DNA from: Chitinophagaceae bacterium | GTDB lineage: Bacteria; Bacteroidota; Bacteroidia; Chitinophagales; Chitinophagaceae | DNA length: 12,282 nucleotides | Assembly (NCBI GenBank): GCA_020846105.1 | Contig: JADLEN010000162.1 | Coordinates: 1-12,282, forward strand | Direction: 5' to 3' | Shown: one piece after another, positions 1 to 6,629 of the stretch | Layout of the letters: every line of letters starts with the position of its first letter | Position numbering within the stretch: the stretch's first letter is position 1 | Program-made: the position numbers and the translations under genes | Notes under the pieces: generated by a model | Seen by the model: only the letters and a program-made list of their open reading frames with translations | What the model was told of the DNA's origin: nothing | Database searches by the model: none

Positions 1-25
1 ATTGTTTAAGAAAATTGTTTAATAA

Positions 26-925
26 TTATGCATTCATCGCCATCGGCACTTCTATCAATAGTATTTCGGCATCTTGGCTCAGGGCTTTTAGTTGTAGGCT
101 GTCTGTATCCCATATGCCCATGCCATCGCGGGTGTTTAGTATTTGCCCAGCTAGTTCCACATCGCCATTGATTACAAAAGCATACACGCCATTGCCACTT
201 TTGTGGATGTTATAATCTAGCACCACATCTTTATCTAGCTTGCCTAGGTGAAACCATGCATCTTGATGTATCCACACTCCCTCATCATCTGCGCTAGGCG
301 ATAAGATTTGTTGCAACTTGTTGTGGCGGTCGGCCATATTCAGGCTCACCTGGTCGTAGCGCGGGGTCACATTCTTTTTGTTGGGTATCACCCATATCTG
401 CAACAGCTCCAAGCTTTGGTCTTTTAGCTTATTGTGCTCGCTGTGCTGTATGCCCGTGCCAGCGCTCATCACCTGTATGTCGCCAGGGTTTATACTGCCT
501 GTGTTGCCCATACTATCTTTGTGCTCTACAGTGCCGCTCAGTGGTATGGTGATGATTTCCATATTGTCGTGTGGGTGTGTGCCAAAACCCATGCCCGCAT
601 CTATCTTATCATCGTTGAGCACGCGCAGCACACCAAAGTGCATGCGCTCGGGGTTGTAATAATTGGCAAAGCTAAAACTGTGTTTGGCGTGTAGCCAGCC
701 ATGCTGGGCGCTGCCACGGGTGTCTGCTTTGTGCAAGATCATGTTTTCCATAATTGTGGATTGTGTGTTGGGGATGTGATTAAAACCGGTGATATCGGGT
801 ATAGGGGCGGGGTCTAGTGTTTTCAGTTCGTCGATACTATTCACCAATACCTTGCCCAGCGCGCTCGACGCCACAAACATACTCGTACCTAGTAGGCCTT
901 TGCGGAGGAAGTTTTTTCTGTCCAT
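26..925 (-). CDS. Pirin family protein with N-terminal extension
   Basis: This is a bicupin of the pirin/YhhW family. Some family members bind a metal and oxidise quercetin, but the substrate here is unknown. The pirin domain begins near residue 61 and carries the expected metal ligands: His117 and His119 in THPHDNMEI, then His161 and Glu163 in GTGIQHSEHN. The C-terminal cupin half runs to residue 299. Family members usually start close to the sequence seen here at residue 61. The extra 60 residues have a basic start (MDRKNFLRKG), a short hydrophobic stretch (LLGTSMFVASSALG) and a linker, which resembles a degenerate Tat or Sec export signal. An internal Met59 could give a normal cytosolic pirin. 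I chose the long start because the reading frame is open and a candidate promoter lies just upstream. The gene stands alone, and the next gene upstream belongs to a mobile element. The family call is firm; export is inferred. Confidence 0.93.
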   Translation of the reverse strand: MDRKNFLRKGLLGTSMFVASSALGKVLVNSIDELKTLDPAPIPDITGFNHIPNTQSTIMENMILHKADTRGSAQHGWLHAKHSFSFANYYNPERMHFGVLRVLNDDKIDAGMGFGTHPHDNMEIITIPLSGTVEHKDSMGNTGSINPGDIQVMSAGTGIQHSEHNKLKDQSLELLQIWVIPNKKNVTPRYDQVSLNMADRHNKLQQILSPSADDEGVWIHQDAWFHLGKLDKDVVLDYNIHKSGNGVYAFVINGDVELAGQILNTRDGMGIWDTDSLQLKALSQDAEILLIEVPMAMNA

Positions 926-955
926 AGTTCGGTGTTTTTATCTTTTTTGATAACA

Positions 956-986
956 CAAATGTCGGAACAGCTGCAAGGCTTACAAA
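956..986 (-). promoter_or_regulatory. Candidate promoter of the pirin gene
   Basis: On the minus strand, TTTG (983-986) is followed after 19 bp by GACATTTG (956-963). This differs by one base from the Bacteroidota pattern TTTG-N19-21-TAnnTTTG. It lies about 30 bp upstream of the ATG at 925. It is a pattern match only. Confidence 0.35.
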
Positions 987-1039
987 TAATGTAGATTAAG
1001 AAATTAGAAAAATTTGGGCGATTAAGCAATTATTTACTT

Positions 1040-1190
1040 CGTTAAGCTTTGGGTCTCCAGCTATCGGCTCTACTTCGTGCCGCCTCTATCTGGCGCAGAT
1101 TGGGCTTTGGGGATGGCTATTGGGCTTTGTATTTGCGGATTACAAATCCGCTTTATTTATACTTTGGGATGCGCTGCGCTAACATTCTAT
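1040..1190. repeat. REP-like palindromic intergenic sequence
   Basis: No gene is visible between the pirin start and the insertion sequence. The stretch holds a palindrome, GCGGATT-ACA-AATCCGC (1135-1151), and an 11-bp direct repeat, ATTGGGCTTTG, at 1099-1109 and 1119-1129. It ends in GCGCTGCGCTAACATTCTAT. The pair GCGCTGC ... CATTCTATAT recurs near 5538-5558, so this looks like a dispersed repeat family. Such sequences are common between Bacteroidota genes, and some are mobilised by REP-associated transposases. No such transposase is present in this window. Confidence 0.5.
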
Positions 1191-1218
1191 ATAACTGTTT
1201 TTAAAGCACACAATATCA

Positions 1219-2562
1219 TTAGTTTAGAACAATCTCATTTTGAGTGATTTTGTATTTTTGAATCATTTTTTCTATCTCTTTAATTTTACGTTTTTTGATT
1301 TTATCTATCACAATTTCAGTGTTCATTGGTTGATATGATTGGTACCTTGTCAGCATATTCCAAATAATCACCGCTAACTTTCTTGCGGTTGCTGCAATAG
1401 CTTCTTTTCGCCCTTTCTTAAAACAAATTCGCTTAAAAAAATTTGACAGGAAATTATTCTTCATATTCCCAATTACATTAGCACTGCTTTTTAATGCTTG
1501 TGATAAAAAATTGGAACCACGTTTTGTACCATTACTTATCACACGGCCCCCACTTACTTTTTGATTAGGCGACAAATGCAGCCAACTTGCAAATGCTTTT
1601 GCTGTAGGAAATTTAAAAATATCATTTCCTACTTCTGAAAGGATTGTCAAAACCGTATTCTGGTTCACCCCTTCAATAGCAAACAAGTCCACCCCACCAA
1701 AATATTGAAAACTATACTTCTGAAAATCTATTTCAGGAGTATTCTTATTCTTTTTTAATGCTTTCGATTGTCCTTTAAAATCACTCACATCTATCTCATT
1801 ATTTCGCAAATTTTCACTCATTATTTTCTCAATTTCCAATTCACACTCTCTAATTAAACTAATATTTGTTTTATACTCTTGAAAATGTTGTCTGAGTACA
1901 AATAAATATCCAGAATTCCAATTGCCTTTTAATGACATAGCTATTTCAGCTTTGCTTTTTTTGACCCTGTAATCAACTAGATCGGCTAAAGTTTCAGCAT
2001 CCCTTTCGCCCTGCAAAATAGCTTCTATTATCAAGCACCCACTTTTAGATGTAACATCTCTCAATGCCACATCTAACCTTATATTCATTAGCCTTAAATC
2101 ACGTTGTATCTGATTAATAATTCTTGCTTGTACTTTGATATATCCATCTCTTTGACGGCTATAAATTCTCAACTGAGCTACAAATTCACTCGGTAAAAAA
2201 CTATTTGACAAAAGCCCTAAACTATGTAACTTTTGTATCCACTGACAATCTTGCACATCAGTCTTTCTTCCTTTTACATTTTTAGTTTGATTACCACATA
2301 CCAACATCACTTCAAAACCTGCAATTTGCAACGCAGAAAAAAGCGTTTGCCAATAATTGCCTGTACTTTCCATCGCTATACTTTCAATGTGATTTTCTTT
2401 TAAATAGGCGATTAAAGCAAAATGGTCTTCCGTGTAAACACCAAATTCTTTTACATCGTCTTTGCCTTGCCCGATGGATACAAAATGACTTCGTGAACCA
2501 ATATCAATTCCGCAAGCATGTGCATTAACAATTTCTACTTTTTGACTTTTCTTTACAGACAT
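1219..2562 (-). CDS. IS110-family transposase (DEDD recombinase)
   Basis: This is the site-specific recombinase of the insertion sequence; in this family DNA target choice is guided by an element-encoded bridge RNA. The N-terminal RuvC-like DEDD domain shows Asp20 in ACGIDIGSRSH, Glu65 in AMESTGNYW, and Asp102 and Asp105 in KTDVQD. A helical middle region follows at about 120-290. The C-terminal Transposase_20 domain begins near AIEGVNQNTVLTILSEVG (295-312) and continues through FASWLHLSPNQKVSGGR; Ser337 is the likely catalytic serine. The tail (416-447) is lysine-rich. At 447 residues it is somewhat longer than many members, because of an insertion of about 30-40 residues near 255-285. No stop or frameshift is seen, so the gene is probably functional. 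The start is the ATG at 2562. Confidence 0.95.
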   Translation of the reverse strand: MSVKKSQKVEIVNAHACGIDIGSRSHFVSIGQGKDDVKEFGVYTEDHFALIAYLKENHIESIAMESTGNYWQTLFSALQIAGFEVMLVCGNQTKNVKGRKTDVQDCQWIQKLHSLGLLSNSFLPSEFVAQLRIYSRQRDGYIKVQARIINQIQRDLRLMNIRLDVALRDVTSKSGCLIIEAILQGERDAETLADLVDYRVKKSKAEIAMSLKGNWNSGYLFVLRQHFQEYKTNISLIRECELEIEKIMSENLRNNEIDVSDFKGQSKALKKNKNTPEIDFQKYSFQYFGGVDLFAIEGVNQNTVLTILSEVGNDIFKFPTAKAFASWLHLSPNQKVSGGRVISNGTKRGSNFLSQALKSSANVIGNMKNNFLSNFFKRICFKKGRKEAIAATARKLAVIIWNMLTRYQSYQPMNTEIVIDKIKKRKIKEIEKMIQKYKITQNEIVLN

Positions 2563-2788
2563 AATTCTTTTTGTTTAAGGTGAATAAATGTCTTCAGGAA
2601 GTGTATCGTTGTAATATATAATATTCTATTCGGGGTCAATAAATGCCACCATTCATTTTATCACTATAGTTTCTACTTTCATAAAAACTCATTACACTTC
2701 AAACCAGAATCCCGACCGAGCTTAAAAAGCATCAATGTTCTAACGGCTTTGCTAAAGACTTTTCAAATTAAACATACCAAACAGTTAT
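2563..2788 (-). ncRNA. Possible bridge RNA region of the IS110 element
   Basis: About 220 bp of AT-rich DNA separate the recombinase start from the proposed right inverted repeat, with no credible gene. In IS110-group elements this is where the bridge RNA is encoded, on the same strand as the recombinase. I can see short self-complementary patches, for example AGTTT and AAACT near 2675-2700, but I cannot derive the two internal loops or assign target and donor guides by eye. The call rests on position and family knowledge, not on a recognised structure. Confidence 0.35.
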
Positions 2789-2799
2789 TCAGAAATTTT

Positions 2800-2936
2800 A
2801 ATGAAATTTGTTTCATTGGGTGAAACCCGAACAGCGGGAAAGTCGCTACCTCACTACGCCACACGCGAAATTCCCCTCCAGAGTTTATACTGAGCGAAGC
2901 CGAAGTAGAGGGGTGGTCGAAGACCGGGGGGGGGGG
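2800..2936. repeat. Cluster of hairpins ending in an 11-G tract
   Basis: Between the insertion sequence and the next gene I see no credible coding region. Three inverted repeats follow one another: AATGAAA-TTTG-TTTCATT (2800-2817), GGGT-GAA-ACCC (2818-2828), and CCCCTC (2873-2878) with GAGGGG (2908-2913). The stretch TGAGCGAAGCCGAAGTAGAG in the last loop has the look of a dispersed Bacteroidota intergenic repeat. A run of 11 G residues occupies 2926-2936. The 65-residue open frame across this region is built from these repeats and is not a gene. Confidence 0.5.
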
Positions 2937-3028
2937 TGTTAATAGGCACAAGTACCCCACGCTACAATATCAACGCTGCATACTTGCGCCAGAGGAAAAA
3001 ATTAAACTACTTATCACCAATTAAATTA

Positions 3029-3096
3029 TTTTTACACGCTGTTGCACTTCGTGCTTGAACTCAGCTTTGTTAATGGTGGGGTTTTAAGTGTAAAAA
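3029..3096. repeat. Small inverted-repeat-bounded segment
   Basis: TTTTTACAC (3029-3037) and GTGTAAAAA (3088-3096) form a perfect 9-bp inverted repeat around 50 bp that also contain GCAC-TTC-GTGC (3044-3054). It lies 45 bp beyond the stop of the large surface-protein gene, so it could help end that transcript, or be a tiny mobile remnant. The rest of 2937-3140 shows nothing recognisable. Confidence 0.3.
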
Positions 3097-3140
3097 CTAT
3101 TATATTTGTTATGAATTTAATGTTTTAGGAAATGCGCACC

Positions 3141-5477
3141 CTATCGTATCATTGTTATATCTCCTTTAAGCAGCACATCTTCTCCTTTGCTGTTTTTGCC
3201 TTTGATGTAATAGTAGTATACACCCAATTCGCAAGGTTTGCCGTCTGTTGATTTTCCATCCCAGCCTTGGTTTCCATCATTAGTAATAAACACATTATTT
3301 CCCCAGCGGTTGTAAATCGAAAACTCTGTCATCACAAAATCGCAAACGATTATGGGTTTTATTTTGTCGTTAATGTTGTCATCATTTGGGGTGAATGCAT
3401 TGGGTATTTTTACAACGGTTTTCCCTTCATAAAACACGGTGATGGTATCTTCTGCCTCGCAGCCATTAATATTTATTCCTTTTACGGTAAAAACGGTTGT
3501 TGCTGGTGGACGCACTTTTGTGCTGGCAGCGTTTGGCATTTCGCAATAGATGGCTGGCGTCCATTGATAACTCAAAGCCCCAGAGGCTGTGAGAACCACT
3601 GCTTTTTCACTACAATCTACAATGCTATTATCACTACTAATTTTTATATTGGGCAGTGGGAAGCTAGTTATATATACAGTGTCTTTATCGGCGCAACCGT
3701 TGGTGTCGGTGCCAATAACCACGTAGGTGTTGATTCCAGAAATGGTAAGTTTGGGATTGGAAATTTTATCGTCATCGAGTCCTGCAGATGGCTGCCACAA
3801 ATAGGATTTTGTGCCTATAGCATTAAGTTGTGCGATTGTACCCAAGCAGCCTGTGATATTTTTGGGAAAAGCGATTACATCAATCGGTCCTGGTTTAACA
3901 GTAATAGTAATCGTGTCCTTATCAATACAATCATTGGCATCGGTAACGGTAACAACATAGGTGATTGTGTTGCTAATGGTAGCAATGGGATTGGCAATAG
4001 TAGCATTGCTGAGCCCTGTGCTTGGCGACCAGCTATAAAGTACACCGCCACTAGCCAAAAGGGGTAAAGAAATGCCGCCAACTTGCGGGCAAATTATAGT
4101 GTCATTGCCTGCTTGGGCAAAACGGGTAATTGAAGTTGAGCCTTCAGGAAATAAGAAATTAGTGAGTAACTTTCCATTCGATCCTTTTTCTGAACCCCAT
4201 GGATCGTTTGACCATTGGGGGTTAACACCATTTAGACCAGCAATAACAGAATTAACAGTTCCTGGTGGAATAGCTAAAGAGGAAAAGCCTATTACCCCTC
4301 CACCGCCACCACCGCCAGGACCTACTTGCCTAGTACTTTTAGTATCTTTACTTACCCAGCAATCGGCGCCTTTTCCTCCATTCGCAGTTACATTTACAAG
4401 ACCTATATAACTAGCAACGTCCAATAGAATGGAACCACCTGCACCTCCTCCCCCTGTTCCATCGTCTTGGCATCCAACAACGGCTGCACTGCACTCAATA
4501 GCGTTTTGTCCATTGGCAATGATGCTATTGTTGTTGGCTATTAAAACGTTACATTTTATAAATACAATTCCACCACCAATACCTCCAGGCTTTTCTCCTC
4601 GGTCATTTCCCTGCCCTGCACCTCCTCCCCCACCTAAAAAAACTCTGTTTACAGAATAATCAAGGCTTTGGCCTCCCAATCCACCCATTGCAATAAATGG
4701 TGCAACATCTACCTCCGTGCAGCCTGGCCCTCCTGGATAAAAATATTGATTACCGCCTTTGCCTCCTGCTCCGCCATTTCCACCACCTCCACCACCACAA
4801 TTGTGGTCGTTTCCACCACCGCCACCGTTAGCCAACTTTCCTCTTCCGTAAATTTTGTTTATTGAAATAGAACTTATCCCTTCGCCTTTGTGTGCTCCCT
4901 CATTAAATATCGATGAATAAAAATAATCTCTTCTATTGCATGAAAATGCAGTACTCAAAAGAACCTCTCCACCGGTAAAACCTTTGGCAGTAACATTTAT
5001 GTTTGAATTTAGAAAAAGGCTATCAGAAACATCAATAAAAAATACCCCACCCTTTTTTCCATTCCAGCCCAAACAACTATGCTCAGTATTTAGGTCATAA
5101 TTTTTTCGTTTTTTTACTGCAACTAATTGTACCGTTCCATTGATAATATCATAGCTTTTTATCAACTTGGTTTTTAATATTAAGTTGGTTCCAGATTTTG
5201 AAACAATCTCATTAAACTCAAAATTACCAACGTTGTTGTAGGCAGTAATATTTCCAAATGCATTCGTGTTTGAAGAATCAATAAACGCGCCTTTTATTTG
5301 TACAATTAGTACGGCATCACCTATGTCAAATAAACTTGGCGAATCAACAGAAAGGATAGTAGCGCAAGCGCCATTGGTCATTCCAAGTATTTGAGCATAA
5401 GCGTTAATAATTTTTGTTTGAGCTTTTATGGAAAAAGTAGTACCAAGAATAGCGACAAGGATAAAAAATCTTTTCAT
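3141..5477 (-). CDS. Secreted glycine-rich PKD-like protein, T9SS type B sorting domain
   Basis: A surface or secreted protein, probably adhesive or structural. Residues 1-20 are a Sec signal peptide (MKRFFILVAILGTTFSIKAQ). Residues 21-210 form a beta-rich N-terminal region with no motif I recognise. Residues 215-400 hold several glycine clusters (such as NGGGGGN and GPGGGGGGGV) separated by beta-like segments, suggesting a repetitive fold. Three PKD/Ig-like units follow at about 455-527, 533-604 and 610-682, each with a Y-x-W-x-P core (YSWSPSTGL, YLWQPSAGL, YQWTPA) and an NGC or NDC then D-T-I/V ending. The last 90 residues, from IPNAFTPNDDNINDKIKP through FSIYNRWGN and WDGK to GDITMIR, are a classic gliding-motility-associated (CHU_C) domain, the type B sorting signal for type IX secretion. 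Ligand unknown. The start is the ATG at 5477, fixed by the signal peptide. Confidence 0.9.
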   Translation of the reverse strand: MKRFFILVAILGTTFSIKAQTKIINAYAQILGMTNGACATILSVDSPSLFDIGDAVLIVQIKGAFIDSSNTNAFGNITAYNNVGNFEFNEIVSKSGTNLILKTKLIKSYDIINGTVQLVAVKKRKNYDLNTEHSCLGWNGKKGGVFFIDVSDSLFLNSNINVTAKGFTGGEVLLSTAFSCNRRDYFYSSIFNEGAHKGEGISSISINKIYGRGKLANGGGGGNDHNCGGGGGGNGGAGGKGGNQYFYPGGPGCTEVDVAPFIAMGGLGGQSLDYSVNRVFLGGGGGAGQGNDRGEKPGGIGGGIVFIKCNVLIANNNSIIANGQNAIECSAAVVGCQDDGTGGGGAGGSILLDVASYIGLVNVTANGGKGADCWVSKDTKSTRQVGPGGGGGGGVIGFSSLAIPPGTVNSVIAGLNGVNPQWSNDPWGSEKGSNGKLLTNFLFPEGSTSITRFAQAGNDTIICPQVGGISLPLLASGGVLYSWSPSTGLSNATIANPIATISNTITYVVTVTDANDCIDKDTITITVKPGPIDVIAFPKNITGCLGTIAQLNAIGTKSYLWQPSAGLDDDKISNPKLTISGINTYVVIGTDTNGCADKDTVYITSFPLPNIKISSDNSIVDCSEKAVVLTASGALSYQWTPAIYCEMPNAASTKVRPPATTVFTVKGININGCEAEDTITVFYEGKTVVKIPNAFTPNDDNINDKIKPIIVCDFVMTEFSIYNRWGNNVFITNDGNQGWDGKSTDGKPCELGVYYYYIKGKNSKGEDVLLKGDITMIR

Positions 5478-5655
5478 AGTTTGGTGGGGTTAGGTATATT
5501 TCGAACTGGGAATCCTATAAATTATTATAATCGTTTAGCGCTGCTCGGCATTCTATATGGCATAAGCTTTTGCGCAAGCCTACTACGTCATCACCACCCC
5601 CCCCTCAGCTCGCCGTAGTATATCAGCACGCTGTTCGGCGTAGTCTGGGGCGAGC

Positions 5656-5920
5656 GCCTTTTTGCAGCATAGCCGACTACGTCGTAGCTAAAAGGCAGTC
5701 TCCTGACTGCCATTCCCCCTCCAAAAATACACGCTCCCCATCACATATACAAATATCGCCTGCCCGAAGGGTAAAACAACGCTGCCACACGCCACCAGGC
5801 GAGCGATAGAAGCGGATACCCGTTTTCGGGCGCGAGTGGTGTTATTTTGTTTATTGTTTTTTTATGACAGTCGGGAGACTGCAATTTACGAAGGACAATT
5901 AGGCTATGCTGCAAAAAGGC
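5656..5920. repeat. MITE/BIME-like inverted pair of palindromic arms
   Basis: A 265-bp segment is bounded by a perfect 19-bp inverted repeat: GCCTTTTTGCAGCATAGCC at 5656-5674 and its complement at 5902-5920. Inside each arm is a second conserved palindrome, CAGTC-TCCT-GACTG (5696-5709) and CAGTC-GGGA-GACTG (5868-5881), which are inverted copies of each other with one mismatch in 14. Both pairs share the same centre near 5788, so the arms are about 55 bp long with a conserved outer and inner part. One copy of a 110-bp repeat sits between them. There is no transposase inside. The open frames here are shadows of repeats. Confidence 0.6.
5711..5820 (+). repeat. 110-bp dispersed repeat, copy 1
   Basis: This copy matches 6384-6493 in the same orientation with about 7 mismatches in 110 bases and no gaps. 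It starts at CATTCCCCCTCC and ends at AGAAGCGGATACC. It lies at the centre of the inverted pair 5656-5920. The two copies flank the small lipoprotein gene. Confidence 0.85.
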
Positions 5921-5953
5921 TTGCGCCACATAATCGCCCAACAGCGAGACATA

Positions 5954-6328
5954 CTACGGGGAACTGATGTGGTCTTTCCATAGAATTAATGAATCGTTTA
6001 CTAAATCATATTCATAAATCTCTTTAGTTAGGCTGTCTACGAAAATCCATTGGTCTGCCACATATCTACTTTCAAAACTATGCCCTATTTCAACCATTGC
6101 GTAATTTTTTCCATTTCGTTCTGTACTTTCTTTAATGTAGGTTACAGGGTATCCGTCAACTTCAGTCAAACGGTCTTTATTGCCTTCCATATATGTAATT
6201 ATGTATTCATCTGCCCATTGGGCAGCTTCGATAATTGTGTCGACTTGTGGATTGTTTGCCTTTTTTTCTGTCCTACTTGAACAAGATGTTAGAAAAAAAA
6301 TTGTCAAAATATAAAGTAAACGTTTCAT
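5954..6328 (-). CDS. Small lipoprotein of unknown function
   Basis: A 124-residue protein with a lipoprotein signal: MKRLLYILTIFFLTSC, with the lipidated Cys16 in the LTSC lipobox. Mature residues 17-124 are charged and probably a single small domain (EAAQWADEYIITYMEGNKD, then VDGYPVTYIKEST, GKNYAMVEIGHSFESRYV, ADQWIFVDSLTKEIYEYDL). I recognise no family. The frame stays open upstream to 6463, but that part merely translates the 110-bp repeat. The start at 6328 is preferred because it gives a proper lipoprotein signal and has a good ribosome site, AGGGAG, just upstream, which is unusual in this window. The gene is enclosed by two copies of the 110-bp repeat, hinting that it may have moved or been duplicated with them. 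Attachment to the outer membrane or periplasmic face is inferred from the lipobox. Confidence 0.75.
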   Translation of the reverse strand: MKRLLYILTIFFLTSCSSRTEKKANNPQVDTIIEAAQWADEYIITYMEGNKDRLTEVDGYPVTYIKESTERNGKNYAMVEIGHSFESRYVADQWIFVDSLTKEIYEYDLVNDSLILWKDHISSP

Positions 6329-6383
6329 TATTTTCTCCCTTGTTGTTTTTTTTCGGCGCAGCCAATACAGCCTTTCCCCCCAA

Positions 6384-6493
6384 CATTCTCCCTCCAAAAA
6401 TACACGCTCCCCATCACATATACAAATATCACCTGCCCGAATGCTAAAACAGCGCTGCCACACGCCACCGGGCGAGCGATAGTAGCGGATACC
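6384..6493 (+). repeat. 110-bp dispersed repeat, copy 2
   Basis: Same orientation as 5711-5820, 673 bp away, about 94% identical. It lies just upstream of the small lipoprotein start and may hold that gene's promoter, although I see no TAnnTTTG match. Downstream it runs directly into a structured GC-rich segment that copy 1 lacks, so the two copies have different right-hand neighbours. Confidence 0.85.
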
Positions 6494-6568
6494 CCGCTGA
6501 AGCCTTTGCGGCAGAGCCTTGTGGCGGAGTAGCAGCGGTTAGCGCGGTGCCGCCTTTTTCGGCGGCAC
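6494..6568. repeat. GC-rich structured repeat
   Basis: CCGCTG (6494-6499) pairs with CAGCGG (6533-6538), and the sequence between them is itself partly complementary. A second hairpin, GTGCCGCC-TTTTTC-GGCGGCAC (6547-6568), has a perfect 8-bp stem. Together with the upstream GAGCGATAGTAGCGGATACC it resembles dispersed intergenic elements of Chitinophagales-like genomes, from memory only. No gene is present. It could be a REP-type element or a transcription barrier. Confidence 0.5.
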
Positions 6569-6629
6569 GCCCCATAGTCTTTCTACCAATTATCTATACA
6601 GCAAATTTCACCTTTAGTACCTTTCGTGC

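Larger units (their letters stand above)
1191..2788 (-). mobile_element. IS110-family insertion sequence (ends provisional)
   Basis: The element contains one recombinase gene on the minus strand. I propose its ends from a perfect 10-bp inverted repeat: ATAACTGTTT at 1191-1200 and AAACAGTTAT at 2779-2788. This gives about 1.6 kb, with only 18 bp between the gene stop and the left repeat, and about 216 bp between the gene start and the right repeat. IS110 elements make no target duplication and often lack clear terminal repeats, so the ends could be off by tens of bases. The longer non-coding end upstream of the gene matches the IS110 group layout; the IS1111 group carries its long non-coding end downstream. 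The left flank is REP-like, and short palindromes lie just beyond the right end (2800-2828), a typical neighbourhood for this family. Its low GC differs from the neighbouring pirin gene. Confidence 0.65.

Noticed and set aside
2763..2960. 65-residue minus-strand frame
   Set aside because: It runs through hairpins and the G tract and crosses the proposed IS end; no protein features.
4072..4659. Proline-rich plus-strand frames
   Set aside because: They are the antisense of the glycine clusters (GGN read as NCC) in the surface-protein gene.
5570..5941. Two open frames of about 66-79 residues on opposite strands
   Set aside because: They lie wholly in the inverted arms and the 110-bp repeat and have no signal, domain or ribosome site.
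5954..6463. Longer 169-residue version of the small lipoprotein
   Set aside because: The extra 45 residues translate the dispersed repeat, and the shorter start has both a ribosome site and a lipoprotein signal.
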